Positions 10,808 to 22,846 of a stretch of DNA of 63,686 nt are shown one piece after another. Source of the DNA: Mycoplasmataceae bacterium (GTDB lineage: Bacteria > Bacillota_I > Bacilli_A > Mycoplasmatales > Mycoplasmoidaceae). Numbering within the stretch: position 1 is the stretch's first letter; the number at the start of each line of letters is the position of its first letter. Under the pieces are notes generated by a model. It was not told the DNA's origin. It was given only the letters and a program-made list of their open reading frames with translations, and ran no database searches. The position numbers and the translations under genes are program-made. Where the stretch lies: assembly GCA_031284865.1 (NCBI GenBank), contig JAITXG010000018.1, positions 1 to 63,686 on the forward strand, read 5' to 3'.

Positions 10808-10993
10808 CATGACTAAATATGATAATTTAGTGAAAATGTAATTAAAACATATAAGCTATTTCATTACGTGCTTACAGGATAATTTAAGACACTAATTCAA
10901 AAGTATTCAGGGAATGCAAATTTCCACTGCTTTCTCCCATACATAATAAAATCAACTCATGAGTTTGTTTTTTCATTATGTAAATATAACGCT

Positions 10994-11716
10994 ATGAAGA
11001 ATATTAACAATGGATTAAGACCTATGAAAAAGTGAAAACTAGTGCTTTTATCCAATGTTACCATCGTAACTAGCGGTACTATTATCATTCCGTGAGCAAG
11101 TTCTTGTAAAAAAATTAATTCAGTCGAATTATGAGGCATGAAGATCAATAATTTATGGGATTTAGCAAACGGAGGTAATGGCATTTTACTTTCTAAAAGT
11201 GTCACAAATTTGTCAGGTGAATTTTCTAAATCGGTTACTGATAATGATATGCTGCAAAGCATTACAACAGCAATGAATGTCTATTCATATGCCTATGCTT
11301 TTTGCATTTGTATGGCCTCTGCCACATGGCAAGTATGAAATGAAATACCACAGATTGTTTTTAGCAATGTTTGCTTTAAAACAGAAGTTGTAAATGGGAA
11401 ATTAACATCCAATACTCACTTAAATTTTGATTTAATCTATAAAGATGAAATTGGACGTTTTACCTTTGCTGTGAATGGCAATCAAAGTTTATGTGCTGCA
11501 GGTGAAGGATTTGGTGAAATAGGCGACAACGCTTTGGTTTTTGGCCAATACGGTGAGGAGTATGTTGGAGCACACAACTTTCATCTATCATTAGTTGGGC
11601 TCGGGGACTATGACTTTGATACATATGTCAGTTCACTTGAATGTTTTATGAACACCACTAGGGGTGACTTATTTCAAATCATGTTCCCTAAAGTTACTAC
11701 TTGACCTAGCAAATAA
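10994..11716 (+). CDS. Predicted lipoprotein of unknown function
   Basis: 240-residue protein with an N-terminal hydrophobic segment ending in the lipobox-like WASSC (residues about 35-39), then a polar, mostly beta-like domain (FDLIYKDEIGRFTFAVNGN). I recognise no family. Six or more tryptophans are TGA. The start is uncertain: ATG at 10994 or the in-frame ATG at 11024 (MKKWKLVLL), which gives a more typical signal peptide; neither has a good ribosome site. It diverges from the LRR/ABC operon across 199 bases, so it may share regulation with it, but this is only context. Confidence 0.65.
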
Positions 11717-11757
11717 GAATAAGATACTATTGATTGATTTATTTAATCTTTAAGTAG

Positions 11758-13836
11758 CTATTTCTGCTCTTTAGTCTTAGCAGCAACGATTTCTTCAACT
11801 ACTGATTTTGGGGCTTGAGCATAATGGCTAAATTGCATGGTGTAATTACCACGACCTTGGGTAAATGATCTTAAATCTGTCGCATAACCGAACATGTTCT
11901 TTAACGGTACTTTAGATTTAATGATTTGCGCATTACCACGTTGTTCAGTTCCTTCAATACTACCACGACGCGATGAAATATCACCCATTGCATCACCAAA
12001 GTATTGTTCAGGCACAGTAACATCCACTGACATGATTGGCTCTAGTAAAACTAGTCCACATCGCTTAGCGGCACTTTTCAATGCCATGGAAGCAGCAATC
12101 TTATAAGCCATTTCTGATGAATCGACATCATGGTATGAACCGTCATAAAGACTAGCTTTAATATCGATCATAGGGTATCCAGCTAATGGACCAGACTTCA
12201 TGGCTTCTTGTAAACCCTGATCAACTGGTTTAATGTATTCACGTGGCACTTTACCACCAACAATGTCATTAACGAATTCATAACCTTTTTCTGGGTTTGG
12301 TTCAAACTTAATCACACAATGACCATATTGTCCACGACCACCAGATTGCTTAATATATTTACCCTCGGCATCACCAGGAATCGTAAACGTTTCACGGTAA
12401 GATACTTGTGGCGCACCAACATTAACCATAACATTAAATTCACGACGCATACGGTCAACAATGATATCCAAATGTAACTCTCCCATTCCTGAAATAATGG
12501 TTTGTCCCGTTTCTTCATCAGTATGGGTCTTAAAAGTAGGATCTTCTTCAGCTAATTTATTTAAAGCAATCGCCATTTTTTCTTGATCAGCTTTAGTTTT
12601 AGGCTCAACTGCTAGTGAAATAACTGGTTCAGCAAATTTCATTGATTCAAGTTTAACGTCATAGCCTTCTTCGGCCAATGTATCACCAGTAGTGGTAGAC
12701 TTTAAACCAACAACGGCACAAATATCACCGGCACGGATCTCAGTAATTTCATTTCGATTATTCGAGTGCATCTTTACTAAACGTGAAATACGTTCTTTAA
12801 TATCTTTATTAGTGTTTAGTAAATATGAACCAGCTTTTAAAACACCAGAGTAAACACGTAAGAATGTTAATCGACCGATAAAAGGATCAGTGGCTACTTT
12901 AAATGCTAGACCACAAAACTTAGCGTCATCGCTCGCTTTGATTTCAACTTCACTACCGCCACTGTTATATCCTTTAATTGGAGGAACATCTAAAGGAGAA
13001 GGTAAATAATCAACGATGGCATCCAACATAGCCTTCACACCCTTGTTCTTAAAAGATGAACCACATATAACTGGAAAGAAAGTACCTGTTAATACACCTT
13101 TACGGATACACATTTTAATTTCGTCTTCTGTTAACTGTTCGGCGTTTAGGAATTTCTCCATGCATGTATCGTCAAAGTTAACAGCTTCTTCTAACATAAT
13201 TTGACGAAAATGATTAGCTTTAGTAATTAAATCAGCGGGAATATCAATGATTTGGAAATTTTCATTTTGTTGCCCGTCGTATGAAAAAGCCTTCATGGTA
13301 ACTAAATCTATAATCCCGGTGAAATCATTTTCAGAGCCAATCGGATATTGAATGGCTACACCATTAGCAGCTAAACGCTCTTTCAAAGAACGAACTGACA
13401 TTTCAAAATCAGCTCCAACTTTGTCCATTTTATTGACATAAACAATTCGTGGAACATTGTAATTAGTGGCTTGACGTCAAACGGTCTCCGTTTGAGGCTC
13501 AACACCATTTTGGGCGTCTAATACAGTGACCGCTCCATCTAATACTCTTAAACTACGTTCTACTTCCACAGTAAAGTCAACGTGTCCTGGTGTATCAATC
13601 AAATTTAATTCATAACCTTTTCAAGTAGCATACGTTGCAGCTGAGGTAATAGTAATGCCACGTTCTTTTTCTTGCTCCATCCAGTCCATGGTTGCACCAC
13701 CATCATGAACTTCGCCAATTTTATGCGTTTTACCAGTATGATATAAAACTCGTTCGGAAGTTGTGGTTTTACCCGCATCAATGTGCGCCATGATTCCGAA
13801 GTTACGGTATTTCTGCATTGGATATTCTCTAGCCAT
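11758..13836 (-). CDS. fusA: Elongation factor G
   Basis: 692-residue translocase GTPase. G1 is AHIDAGKTT near the N-terminus, G3 is DTPGHVDF, G4 is NKMD; domains II to V follow, with [14 protein letters not shown] and the RGQYGHV-like [15 protein letters not shown] region. Start ATG at 13836 (MAREYPMQ) is chosen because GGAGGT sits five bases before it; the in-frame ATG four codons upstream would place that site inside the gene. Third gene of the str operon after rpsL and rpsG; tuf is not next to it. Two TGA tryptophans lie in the G-domain. Confidence 0.97.
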
Positions 13837-13848
13837 AAATACCTCCAA

Positions 13849-14316
<468 letters not shown>

Positions 14317-14330
14317 ATATCTCTCCTATA

Positions 14331-14759
14331 TTAAGCAGCAGGTGCTGTACCTTTAGTTTTTTTAGCACCATAAGCTGATCTTTGTTGTTGACGTTTAGCC
14401 ACGCCTTGGGTGTCAAGAACACCACGGACAATGTGATAACGCACACCGGGTAAGTCTTTAACACGACCTCCACGAATCAATACGATACTGTGCTCCTGTA
14501 AGTTATGTCCCTCACCAGGAATATAAGCTAATACTTCTTGACGGTTAGTTAATTTAACCTTAGCATATTTACGTAAAGCGGAGTTAGGCTTCTTTGGTGT
14601 CATTGTTCCCACACGGGTACAAACACCACGCTTTAACGGATTAGATTCACCACGTTCAACGTTTTTCAAAGAATTAAAATTCTTACCTAACGCTGGTGAT
14701 TTCGATTTTTTATTTTTCGATTTTCTTTCTTTACGAATTAATTGTGATATGGTTGGCAT
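14331..14759 (-). CDS. rpsL: 30S ribosomal protein S12
   Basis: 142-residue decoding-centre protein. [33 protein letters not shown] and the [11 protein letters not shown] stretch are diagnostic. Start ATG at 14759 is fixed by AAGGAGAAAC just upstream; a longer frame to 14816 exists but starts inside the leader. In the streptomycin-associated site the motif is TPKKPNS with lysine, the sensitive-type residue in E. coli numbering (K42). First gene of the str operon. Confidence 0.97.
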   Translation of the reverse strand: MPTISQLIRKERKSKNKKSKSPALGKNFNSLKNVERGESNPLKRGVCTRVGTMTPKKPNSALRKYAKVKLTNRQEVLAYIPGEGHNLQEHSIVLIRGGRVKDLPGVRYHIVRGVLDTQGVAKRQQQRSAYGAKKTKGTAPAA

Positions 14760-14840
14760 GTTTCTCCTTAACATTTGCGCATCTCTCATTTCCGACAACT
14801 GTGACGGGTGTATCATGAGGATCTTTTGTGAAAGTTATTA

Positions 14841-14869
14841 ATAATAACATATATGCTTTGATTTGTCAA
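14841..14869 (-). promoter_or_regulatory. Consensus promoter of the str operon
   Basis: On the minus strand TTGACA (14869-14864) and TATTAT (14846-14841) are separated by exactly 17 bases. It is the only promoter in the window with a perfect -35 hexamer, fitting a highly expressed ribosomal operon. The leader to rpsL is about 80 bases. Confidence 0.8.
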
Positions 14870-14887
14870 TAAAACATTTTAAAAGCG

Positions 14888-15793
14888 TTAAGCGAAAATA
14901 TTTTTATTACAAGAAAATCAAGTGTAAAATTCGCCGTCACTATTACCACCATGGCCTCTTTTACCGTTACCGCCATGATCAGTAGTCATTACTATCATTC
15001 AGTCTTCGTTATCTCTAGATTCGACGGTAGAAATCAGTTCTTTGGCCTTGGCATCCGTCTCTTTAAGTGCATCCATATATTGGGAGTTGTCAGGGTCGAA
15101 ACCCGTTCTGTGACCATTGTGGTCAACATCATCGAAAATACAAAAAACTGCAGGATAATCTTCACTAATGCGTTGTTTGGCGTCAATAAGAATATCGGCA
15201 TCAGAACTTTTACCATGATAATCGACAGTTGAATTTTCCATTATGCTATTTCAAACCCAACCAAATTCACAATTTCCAAAATATGTTTCAATACCGCGAT
15301 TGGCTAATGTGCTTTGGATAATTGGTTTTTTCAATACTCCGTCTGAGTCATTATTTTTAATACCATTCTCACGACCTCACACACCAGTAAAAACACTACA
15401 TCATCCCGGATTAGATGATGTTTTTTGATTACCACGTTTTGCTCCACCACAATGAGCAAAATATGGGTGTCCATTATATGCATTTGAGAAAATGGCACTG
15501 TCTTCAGACAGTCTCGCCGCAGCATCTACTCGTGTACCGTCGTAACCCAATAACAATAATTTATGTTTGTTTTCAGCATTAGAACCGTTCATTCAATTTA
15601 TCATCGGTTGATATGCGGCGGTTTGCGGAAGGGGATTTTTTAACGCATTGGCAAATTGATTAATTTGCTCTGACGTCATTTTAAGTGGGACAGTTGCACC
15701 ACAACTAGTCGGCATCAGTAAGCAAGTAGTAATCGCACAGGCAGAACTAGTGGCTATTAATATTTTATAAAATACTTTACGAGAGTTATTCAT
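14888..15793 (-). CDS. Surface lipoprotein of the alkaline phosphatase/phosphodiesterase superfamily
   Basis: 301 residues. A signal peptide ends in lipobox-like MPTSC. The metal-site signature of the alkaline phosphatase superfamily is in order: LLGYDGTRVDAA (metal Asp, Thr nucleophile), IFDDVDHNGHRTGF (Asp/His pair) and TTDHGGNGKRGHGG (Asp-His, then final His). This resembles type I phosphodiesterase/nucleotide pyrophosphatases. The protein is short, with little after the last histidine. I infer an ecto-enzyme releasing phosphate or nucleotides from host substrates, useful to an organism that must import nucleotides; the exact substrate is unknown. Four or more TGA tryptophans. Confidence 0.8.
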
Positions 15794-15801
15794 AAATAAA
15801 A

Positions 15802-16170
15802 TTATTTACCATCATTCCATTCAATGCCTAATTTTTTATAAATAGGTTTTAGCATCGTATTGAATTTACTATCAACGTAATCAATTGTTGCATATTTTGC
15901 TTGCTGATTCAAAAATAACGCAGTTAACCGCGTTTCCATATCTTGCATATTATTTGTAAGTTTCATCTCTACAGACTGCATGCTGTTCATGATCTTTATT
16001 TCAAGATTTCTTATTTCTGTGGAATTTCCTGTCTTAAACTCATTAAAAGTTTTAATAGTTAAATACTTTTCCTTTGGTGTCGATTGTTTCTTAACCTTCT
16101 CCAACGTTATTTCTTGTCCAATTAATTCTTTATTCTTTGTCATATCTATAATCTTATGTTTGATTGGCAT
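15802..16170 (-). CDS. Short coiled-coil protein of unknown function
   Basis: 122 residues. A charged N-terminal half contains KKQSTPKEKYLTIKTFNEF; from about residue 50 a heptad pattern (EIRNLEIKIMNSMQSVEMKL...METRLTAL) predicts a coiled coil, then DYVDSKFNTMLKPIYKKLGI. No TGA codons. Ribosome site AAGGAG precedes TATAATATATG. The same start motif occurs at two other short coiled-coil genes (43463-43757 and 61208-61459), which suggests a small family. DUF16-like coiled-coil families of mycoplasmas come to mind, but I cannot confirm homology. It lies eight bases upstream of the phosphodiesterase gene and may be co-transcribed. Confidence 0.65.
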   Translation of the reverse strand: MPIKHKIIDMTKNKELIGQEITLEKVKKQSTPKEKYLTIKTFNEFKTGNSTEIRNLEIKIMNSMQSVEMKLTNNMQDMETRLTALFLNQQAKYATIDYVDSKFNTMLKPIYKKLGIEWNDGK

Positions 16171-16350
16171 ATATTATACTCTCCTTGATCTGTATTTTTG
16201 TTTTGCAATGCGAATTATATGGAAGTTTAATCGTTAATAATTTTGAAAAAATTATTGTATTATTGCATTGTTTTTCCTGTTCGATGAATATCGCTCAAAA
16301 ATATTTTTAATTTTTACACCAAAAACATTAATAAAAAAATAATTTTTATT

Positions 16351-16356
16351 TATAAT
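16351..16356 (+). promoter_or_regulatory. -10 box of the HAD-pot-tsaD operon
   Basis: TATAAT at 16351-16356 gives a leader of about 40 bases with an AGGA ribosome site before ATG 16401. The 230-base gap to the divergent coiled-coil gene is AT-rich with nothing else evident. Confidence 0.5.
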
Positions 16357-16400
16357 ATATCGCATTTGAAAAGATGCAACAAAAAATAGGAAAAAAATAG

Positions 16401-18128
16401 ATGTTAAAATATAAGCTGCTTGCTGTCGATTTGGATGGGACGCTGTTAAGTAAAAGTAAACGAATTTCAACTAATAATTTGGATGCTTTACAACGTTATA
16501 CAAGTAACGGCGGAACATGTGTAGTCATGACTGGCCGCTCAATTACTTCAGCCGAGCGCTATACAAAACAAATTGATGATTTTGCGCAAAATCAAAGTAA
16601 GTACATAATCGCTTTGAACGGTGCATATATCAAAAATTTATTAACTGGTGAGACCATCACAAATTTAATTGACGCTGATATCGTTAAGGATATTTATGCT
16701 TATGGCAAAGAACATCATTTAACGGTATGAATATACAGTGAAGAGGCTGTTGCAAAAAAAGGTGTAGTCAGTTCATGATCATTAATGGCTATTATTTTAA
16801 AATATCTACACTGCCTAAAATTGTTTCGCTTTAAACACAGTGCAAATTTAGCTTCCTTTAAAATTAATTTATTGTCGTTTCGTAAAAATAAATTAAAAAA
16901 AGCATACAAATGATTAGAAGAAAAATATGGTAGTCGATTAACTGTTTGTCTCTCATCTCCTCGCCATATTGAGATTAATAATTTAAATGTTAATAAAGGC
17001 ATGGCTTTAACTAAGCTTATGCAATGGTATAATGTTAATCCTGAGCAAACAATGGCTATTGGCGATAGCAATAATGATTTAACAGCTTTTAAAACCGCTG
17101 GGGCATCAGTTGCTATTAAATCGCGTAGCTCTGCTTTATTAGCGCAAGCAACACACAAGATCAATTTTAAAAAAGATGCTGTGGCACACGCTATTGATTC
17201 ATATGTAATTTCTTCAAAAAAAGGTGATATCACTTTAATTGCTTCAGATTTAGATGGCACATTATTACAATCATCTACCAAAGACATTGTAGAATCTACA
17301 AAGCTCTCAATTCAAAAAGCTGTAGATGAAAAAGGTATGATCTTTGTAATCAGTACAGGACGAGCTGTAGATGATTGCCTGGTAGTATTAAAAAATTTAG
17401 AAATTAAGGATCAATCCAAGCTCTATGTAATTGGTGTTAATGGTGGATGCATTTATCATGTTGCTAAACGTAAAATTATCTACATTAATTATTTACCTAG
17501 TCCACTAGCATCGCAAGTTTATGGTAATTTCTTAAGAATTGCTAATGATGTCAATCGTAAAGGTGAAATGTCATGTCAGCTTTTTGCACTTGGTGATGCT
17601 AAATTAAATCATCCTCAACCTTTATACTGATACAACCAAGAATATTTATATAACAAGTTCCGTGAAAAAATTCCTGGTATGCTAGTTAATAATTGGGCCC
17701 CAAAGGAAGATCACTTGATTGAAGATGTAAATAATATCAAGAATATTTTCAAAATGGTTTTTCACTTTGAAAATCTAGATGATCGCGCTCGTGTTATGGC
17801 TTTATTTGAAGCATTTAAAGATCAAGTTGAAATTACTCCTTCGGCCCCTGATAATATCGAAATAATGCCTAAGGATTCAAATAAAGGTAGCGGTTTGACT
17901 CGCTTATGTGCTTATCTTGGCATTGATGTGAAAGACACAATGCCGGTGGGTGACGAGAAAAATGATATCTCTATGTTAGCATTGTCTAAGCATAGCGTTA
18001 CTTTGAACAGTGCCCCAGAGATTGTTCGTAATGCGGCGGCTTTTGTTCTAGATACTAAACCTTCTTATTTAACTGGACAAGCCATTGATGAGTTGATTCT
18101 TAAGCCAAAGGTGGAGTATGCCGAATAA
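16401..18128 (+). CDS. Fused double HAD (Cof-type) phosphatase
   Basis: One open frame of 575 residues holds two complete Cof-like HAD units. Unit 1 (about 1-275) has motif [12 protein letters not shown], motif II VMTGRS and motif [13 protein letters not shown]. Unit 2 (about 276-575) has [18 protein letters not shown] and [11 protein letters not shown]. Each has a lysine before motif IV (NKGMAL, NKGSGL). In-frame TGA occurs between them but no true stop. Cof proteins dephosphorylate sugar phosphates, FMN or PLP. Separate Cof genes are common in Mollicutes; a tandem fusion is not usual. The stop overlaps potA by 11 bases, so it is translated with the polyamine operon. Confidence 0.85.
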
Positions 18129-19746
18129 AAGAAATTACCTCCAACTAATTGGTTTGACGAAAGCATATGATAATGGGTATGTTGTTGTTAAAGATATCAA
18201 TATTAACATTGATAAAGGTGAATTCGTAACGCTACTTGGTCCTTCTGGTTGTGGTAAGACTACCATTTTAAAGATGATCGCAGGTTTTGAATTACCAACT
18301 AATGGTCAAATCAAAGTTGATGGTATTGATATAAAGGAGCTTCCTGTAAACCAAAGACCAACAGCGACTGTTTTTCAAGATTATGCTTTATTCCCTAACA
18401 TGACGGTTTATCAAAATATTACTTATGGTTTAAAAGCCATGCGTAAACCATTGCGCAATATTTCCCCTAAAGTAAAAAACGACGGTCACAAAATTTATAG
18501 CAATGCCACTAAAAAAGCGGCGGGTGAAATTAAGAATATCCAGAAACAACAAATGAAATTACTTCGGGAAATTTCTAAAGTTGAAAATATGTACTTGATT
18601 TATCAAGAAGTAGAAAACATCAAGAATATGCGATACGCTCAATTCATGATGAAGAGCGAATATTTTTTAAAGAAACTACATAACGCATTGGGCAATAATA
18701 CTGTTTTGAAGATTTCACTTAAAAATAGATGATTAGAATTTATAAATCGTCTTTCGCGTAAAATGTTCCATACTAATAAACCGGTGAAGTATGATGTACG
18801 TCGATTAGACAAATGAAGTAATTTATATTTAGAACTACGTAAATGGTATTTTTTTAAACAACCATTTGATAACCGTATTGACAAATTAACAGCACATTAC
18901 AACAGTTTAGATCAATTAGCCTCTTACTGGCAAAACTTTCCGCAAACTTCAAGAGAAAATTATGAGAAGCACTATATCAACCGTAAATTAACTAAATCGG
19001 AAATCAAAGTCAAAGCTGATGAAATGGTAGAGCTAGTCGATCTTAAGGGCAGCGAGAATAAATATCCAAGCGAACTATCTGGTGGAATGCAACAAAGAGT
19101 AGCGTTGGCACGAGCCCTAGTGGTTGAACCTGATATCTTGTTACTTGATGAACCACTTTCAGCATTAGATGCTAAAGTACGTCAGCAAATGCAATTAGAA
19201 TTGAAACGACTTCATAACCGATTAGGTTTGACTTTTATTCTAGTTACACATGACCAAGAAGAAGCTTTAACGCTTTCTAACAAAGTTGTTGTTATGTCCA
19301 AAGGACGTGTTGAACAAATTGATAGTCCTAAGAAAATCTACGATAACCCACGTAGTGAATGAGTAGCTAGCTTCATTGGTAAAGCTAATCTCTTCAATGG
19401 CAAGTACCAAGGTAATTGCAAAGTGGAATTCAACGATGAAATATTCACAGTTAGCGATCAGGCTGTTCGTAAATTTAACAGGGACACTAATGTTAAATTC
19501 ATGATCCGTCCTGAGGATATTAGAATTGTTACCCCTGAGCGCGGTATCATTAAAGTGCGTATTACTTCTACGATCTATAAAGGGTTGCTAAATGAAATTC
19601 ATTGTCAATGAAAAAATCATGAAATCTTAGTCGAGACTACACTTTCGGCGCATGTCGGACAAAAAGTTGGCTTAGATTGAGATGCCAATGCGGTCCATGT
19701 CATGCTTGATAAGATGAAAGGAAATCCAAATGAGTTCCGTTTCTAA
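18118..19746 (+). CDS. potA: Spermidine/putrescine ABC transporter ATPase with large insertion
   Basis: 542-residue ATPase of the polyamine importer. Walker [11 protein letters not shown]-loop [16 protein letters not shown], signature LSGGMQQR, Walker [13 protein letters not shown]-loop VTHDQ, and a C-terminal TOBE-like domain. About 190 residues (about 110-300) are inserted in the helical subdomain between the Q-loop and the signature: basic, helical, with several TGA tryptophans. Enlarged PotA proteins are known from Mycoplasma (M. genitalium MG042 is similarly long), so this is lineage-typical. It overlaps the HAD gene by 11 bases and potB by 17. Confidence 0.93.
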
Positions 19747-20587
19747 ACGTAGTGTTTTTTCTAGTCACAAATCAAAACGTTGAGCGTTATTGACTCCTTT
19801 TATTTTATTAACAGTGCTTTTAGTAATTGTCCCAATGACAATGGTTATTATTAAATCGTTCTTGCCTTCAGCGGATGGAACGGTAAAGGATAACTGGTCA
19901 ATTATTAATAATTTCATTCTATCTAAAATCGTTTCATCATTAATCATTGCTGTCATTGCAACTGCGGTGTGTGTCATATTAGCTTATCCTTTTGCTTATT
20001 TTTTAGCCATGAGCAAAGGTACCGTTTTCAAAACGCTAGCTATTTTCGTAGCGACAGCTCCAATTTGAACAAGTTTTTTAGTCAAGCTAATCGGACTTAA
20101 AACTTTTTTCGATTTAATGTATGGTATGAATAATTCAACGTATGGCAATATTTATACCATCATCGGTTTAATCTATTTATATTTCCCTTTTATGCTTATG
20201 CCACTATATTCAGTATTAAATGATATGCCACGTAATTATATTTATGCTAGCCATGATTTGGGTTATGGCGGCTGAAAAACTTTTTGAAAAATTACCGTAC
20301 CTTATTCCAAAATCGCTTTAGCTTCTGGTATCACATTAGTCTTTCTACCTGCTCTCACTACTGTAGCTGTACCACAATTCTTAAACAATTCCAATGACAA
20401 TTCCATGATCGGCGATATCATCGTCCAAGAAGGTGAACAAGGTATGACTAGCGATATCGCATTAGCACGAGCTTCAACCTTATCTTTAGTTTTATCATTA
20501 ATAATTCTTGGTGGCTATGGAATATTTGTTTTCTCAACCAAAGTAGGTGGTAAAATTTATCGTAAATATAGGGAGCACCATGTATAG
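19730..20587 (+). CDS. potB: Spermidine/putrescine permease subunit B
   Basis: 285-residue inner membrane permease with about six helices. The cytoplasmic coupling loop YIYASHDLGYGGWKTFWKITVP is the EAA motif of binding-protein-dependent importers. N-terminus SHKSKRWALLTPFILLTVLLVIVPM. It overlaps potA by 17 bases and potC by 8. It pairs with PotC as a heterodimer. Confidence 0.92.
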
Positions 20588-21449
20588 ACATAAGTTTTGA
20601 CTTTCACTTCCTGGAAATATGGGCCGCATTTTAAAACGCTGGTATATTTACATTATTTTATTCTTGATATATGTTCCTTTGGTTGTGATTATCTTATTAA
20701 GTTTTAATGGGCAAACGACACGTGGTAACATTGAATTAAATTTTGGTGTCCCTACAGTTGTTAATTACATTGAATTATTTAAAAATGATGAGTTTATCAA
20801 TGCCTTATTAAATTCTGTTATCCTTAGCGTCTGTGTTGTGCCAGTAACCGTTATGATCGCAATCATCACTTGCTTTGGTTTATGAAAATCGAAACCATAT
20901 CAATTAAATTCTGTGATGTTCGCTACGAAATTAACAATCGTTAATCCCGAAGCAATTACGGGAATAAGTTTGGCGCTGTTATTTGCTTCTACTTGAGTAT
21001 CGCTAGGCTTTGATCTGGGTTTCTTCACTGTATTCCTTTCACATATTTCCTTCTGTGTCCCCTACGCAATTGTTGCTATTTATCCACGAATGGCTAAAAT
21101 GAATCAAAATCAAATTCTAGCAAGCTACGATTTGGGACATTCACGCGTTAATACCTTCTTTAAAATTACTATCCCTCATTTATTGCCAGCAATTCTATCA
21201 GCCATCGCCATTACTTTAGCGATGTCATTGGATGATTTCATTATTACTAATTTAGTAAATGGTTCGTTCCAAACTGTGGGAACGTTAATTTATACAACAC
21301 GTAAAGGTATTAAAGCGTGGGTTGTTACGTTTGGTGCCATTGTTATCATCATTACATTAGTATTGATACTGGCATTTGGTATTAAAAAATATTACAAGTT
21401 ACGTTCACAAAATAAACAAAAAGCCACTAGTAGCGAAAGGAATGCATAA
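20580..21449 (+). CDS. potC: Spermidine/putrescine permease subunit C
   Basis: 289-residue permease, second half of the channel. EAA loop LASYDLGHSRVNTFFKITIP; typical PotC features are MSLDDFIITNLVNG and the final helix before a basic tail. ATG at 20580 overlaps the end of potB. Its last stop base is the first base of the potD ATG, so translation is probably coupled. Confidence 0.92.
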
Positions 21450-22846
21450 TGAAAAACCGTGGTTCTTTTAAGTTTACTTCACTAATATTGGGGATGGGTT
21501 GCATTACCGTACCATTAATTTTATCCTCTTGTTCTGCACGTAAAGGCATTAACTTTGCTAACTTTGAAAGTTATATGTCCCCTGAATTAATTGAAAAACT
21601 GCGGAATACAGGAACTAATCCGGTTTCTTTCCTTTATTACCCCACAAACGAAGACATTGAAATGAAATTTAAGAACTATTATGATTTAGCTATCCCGAGT
21701 TCGTATGAGGTAATCACTTTATTGGAAAAAGGCGAACTTGCTAAAATTGATTGAACACAGTTTGCTCAATTCGATGAAAGACATCCCGATGAATGAAGCG
21801 ATATTAAAGATGGCACTTCAGCGCTTGAAAGTGGCATGTTTAGCTCAACCGCTGAAGTGACTATTTATCAAATTGATAGTTATTTAAAAAATCGACATAT
21901 CATAAAGGATGATGAATCCCTTTTAGATTATGCAATCCCATATTTCTTGCAAGATTGAATGTTTGCTTATAAAGATTTTGAAAATAAGGGAGAAATTCCT
22001 AATTTAAAAAATCCTGAAAATTGGGATGACATTCTAAAGGAGATTAGTCCTGTACAGAATAAAAATCTTGATCCTCGTTTTAAACCAAAAGCTGGTCGTC
22101 GAATTGGAATGGTTGATGATTCTCGTTCGGTTTACGATATGTGCCGTTTAATACAAACTAATGGGCAAGATGTCAATCCGCCCGATGGTATTAACACGAT
22201 TAGTGATTATAAAAAAACCTACCAGGAATTAACTTCTAAATTTACTGAGAATGATAATTACTTCTATATCAATAGTGACTCTTATCAAATTCTATATGCG
22301 CTCGCTGATCCTTATGGGCTATCTTCTTCAATTGCCTACAATGGCGATGCTTTATATGCTGCTACAGGTGCAAATGTTCCGGAATGAGAGCAAAAGTATA
22401 ATCAAAATAATTTCTTTGTATCTAAACCTAAGCAAACGCTTGTGGCAATGGATATGGTTGTTTTAAATAAAAACATTAAAAAAGCCAGTGAAAGCAAAAA
22501 AAAGGATATGTACCATTTACTTTATAAAACGGTTTTGGATGGCTGCTTCGAAGAAAACAATAGTGATGGCATTGGTAAGGAAGAAAACGGTTCTTATGCG
22601 TATGGACCCATGATCAATTTTGACTATACCTTTTACACTTCCCCACTTTATAATCTCGATAGCTATATCTTGGATGATGGTGATGGATATTTCAAGACTA
22701 ATTTCCCTGATAAGTATAAATTGTTGAGTAAAATTTACACAATTTCTGACGACATGGATGAAAAAAATTTTCTAGAAAAGCCGCTTAGTAATTTAAATAA
22801 ATCTAATATGTATCATGCTTATATTGAAGAAAAAGGAAAAATTTAA
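21449..22846 (+). CDS. potD: Polyamine-binding lipoprotein
   Basis: 465-residue substrate-binding lipoprotein. The signal peptide ends in ILSSC. Features of the PotD/PotF fold: NFESYMSPELIEKL near the N-terminus, the DLAIPSSYEV segment, then EISPVQNKNLDPRF and a C-terminal lobe. It is longer than E. coli PotD (348), as is usual for mycoplasma homologues. Located last in potABCD, it starts in the stop of potC (TAATG) and its stop overlaps the tsaD start in the same way. Confidence 0.88.

Noticed and set aside
13837-13848. fusA start four codons upstream
   Set aside because: The GGAGGT ribosome site would lie within the gene, and EF-G normally begins MAREY or similar.
14760-14816. Longer rpsL start at 14816
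   Set aside because: It would include the AAGGAG site in the coding region; S12 homologues begin MPTISQL.
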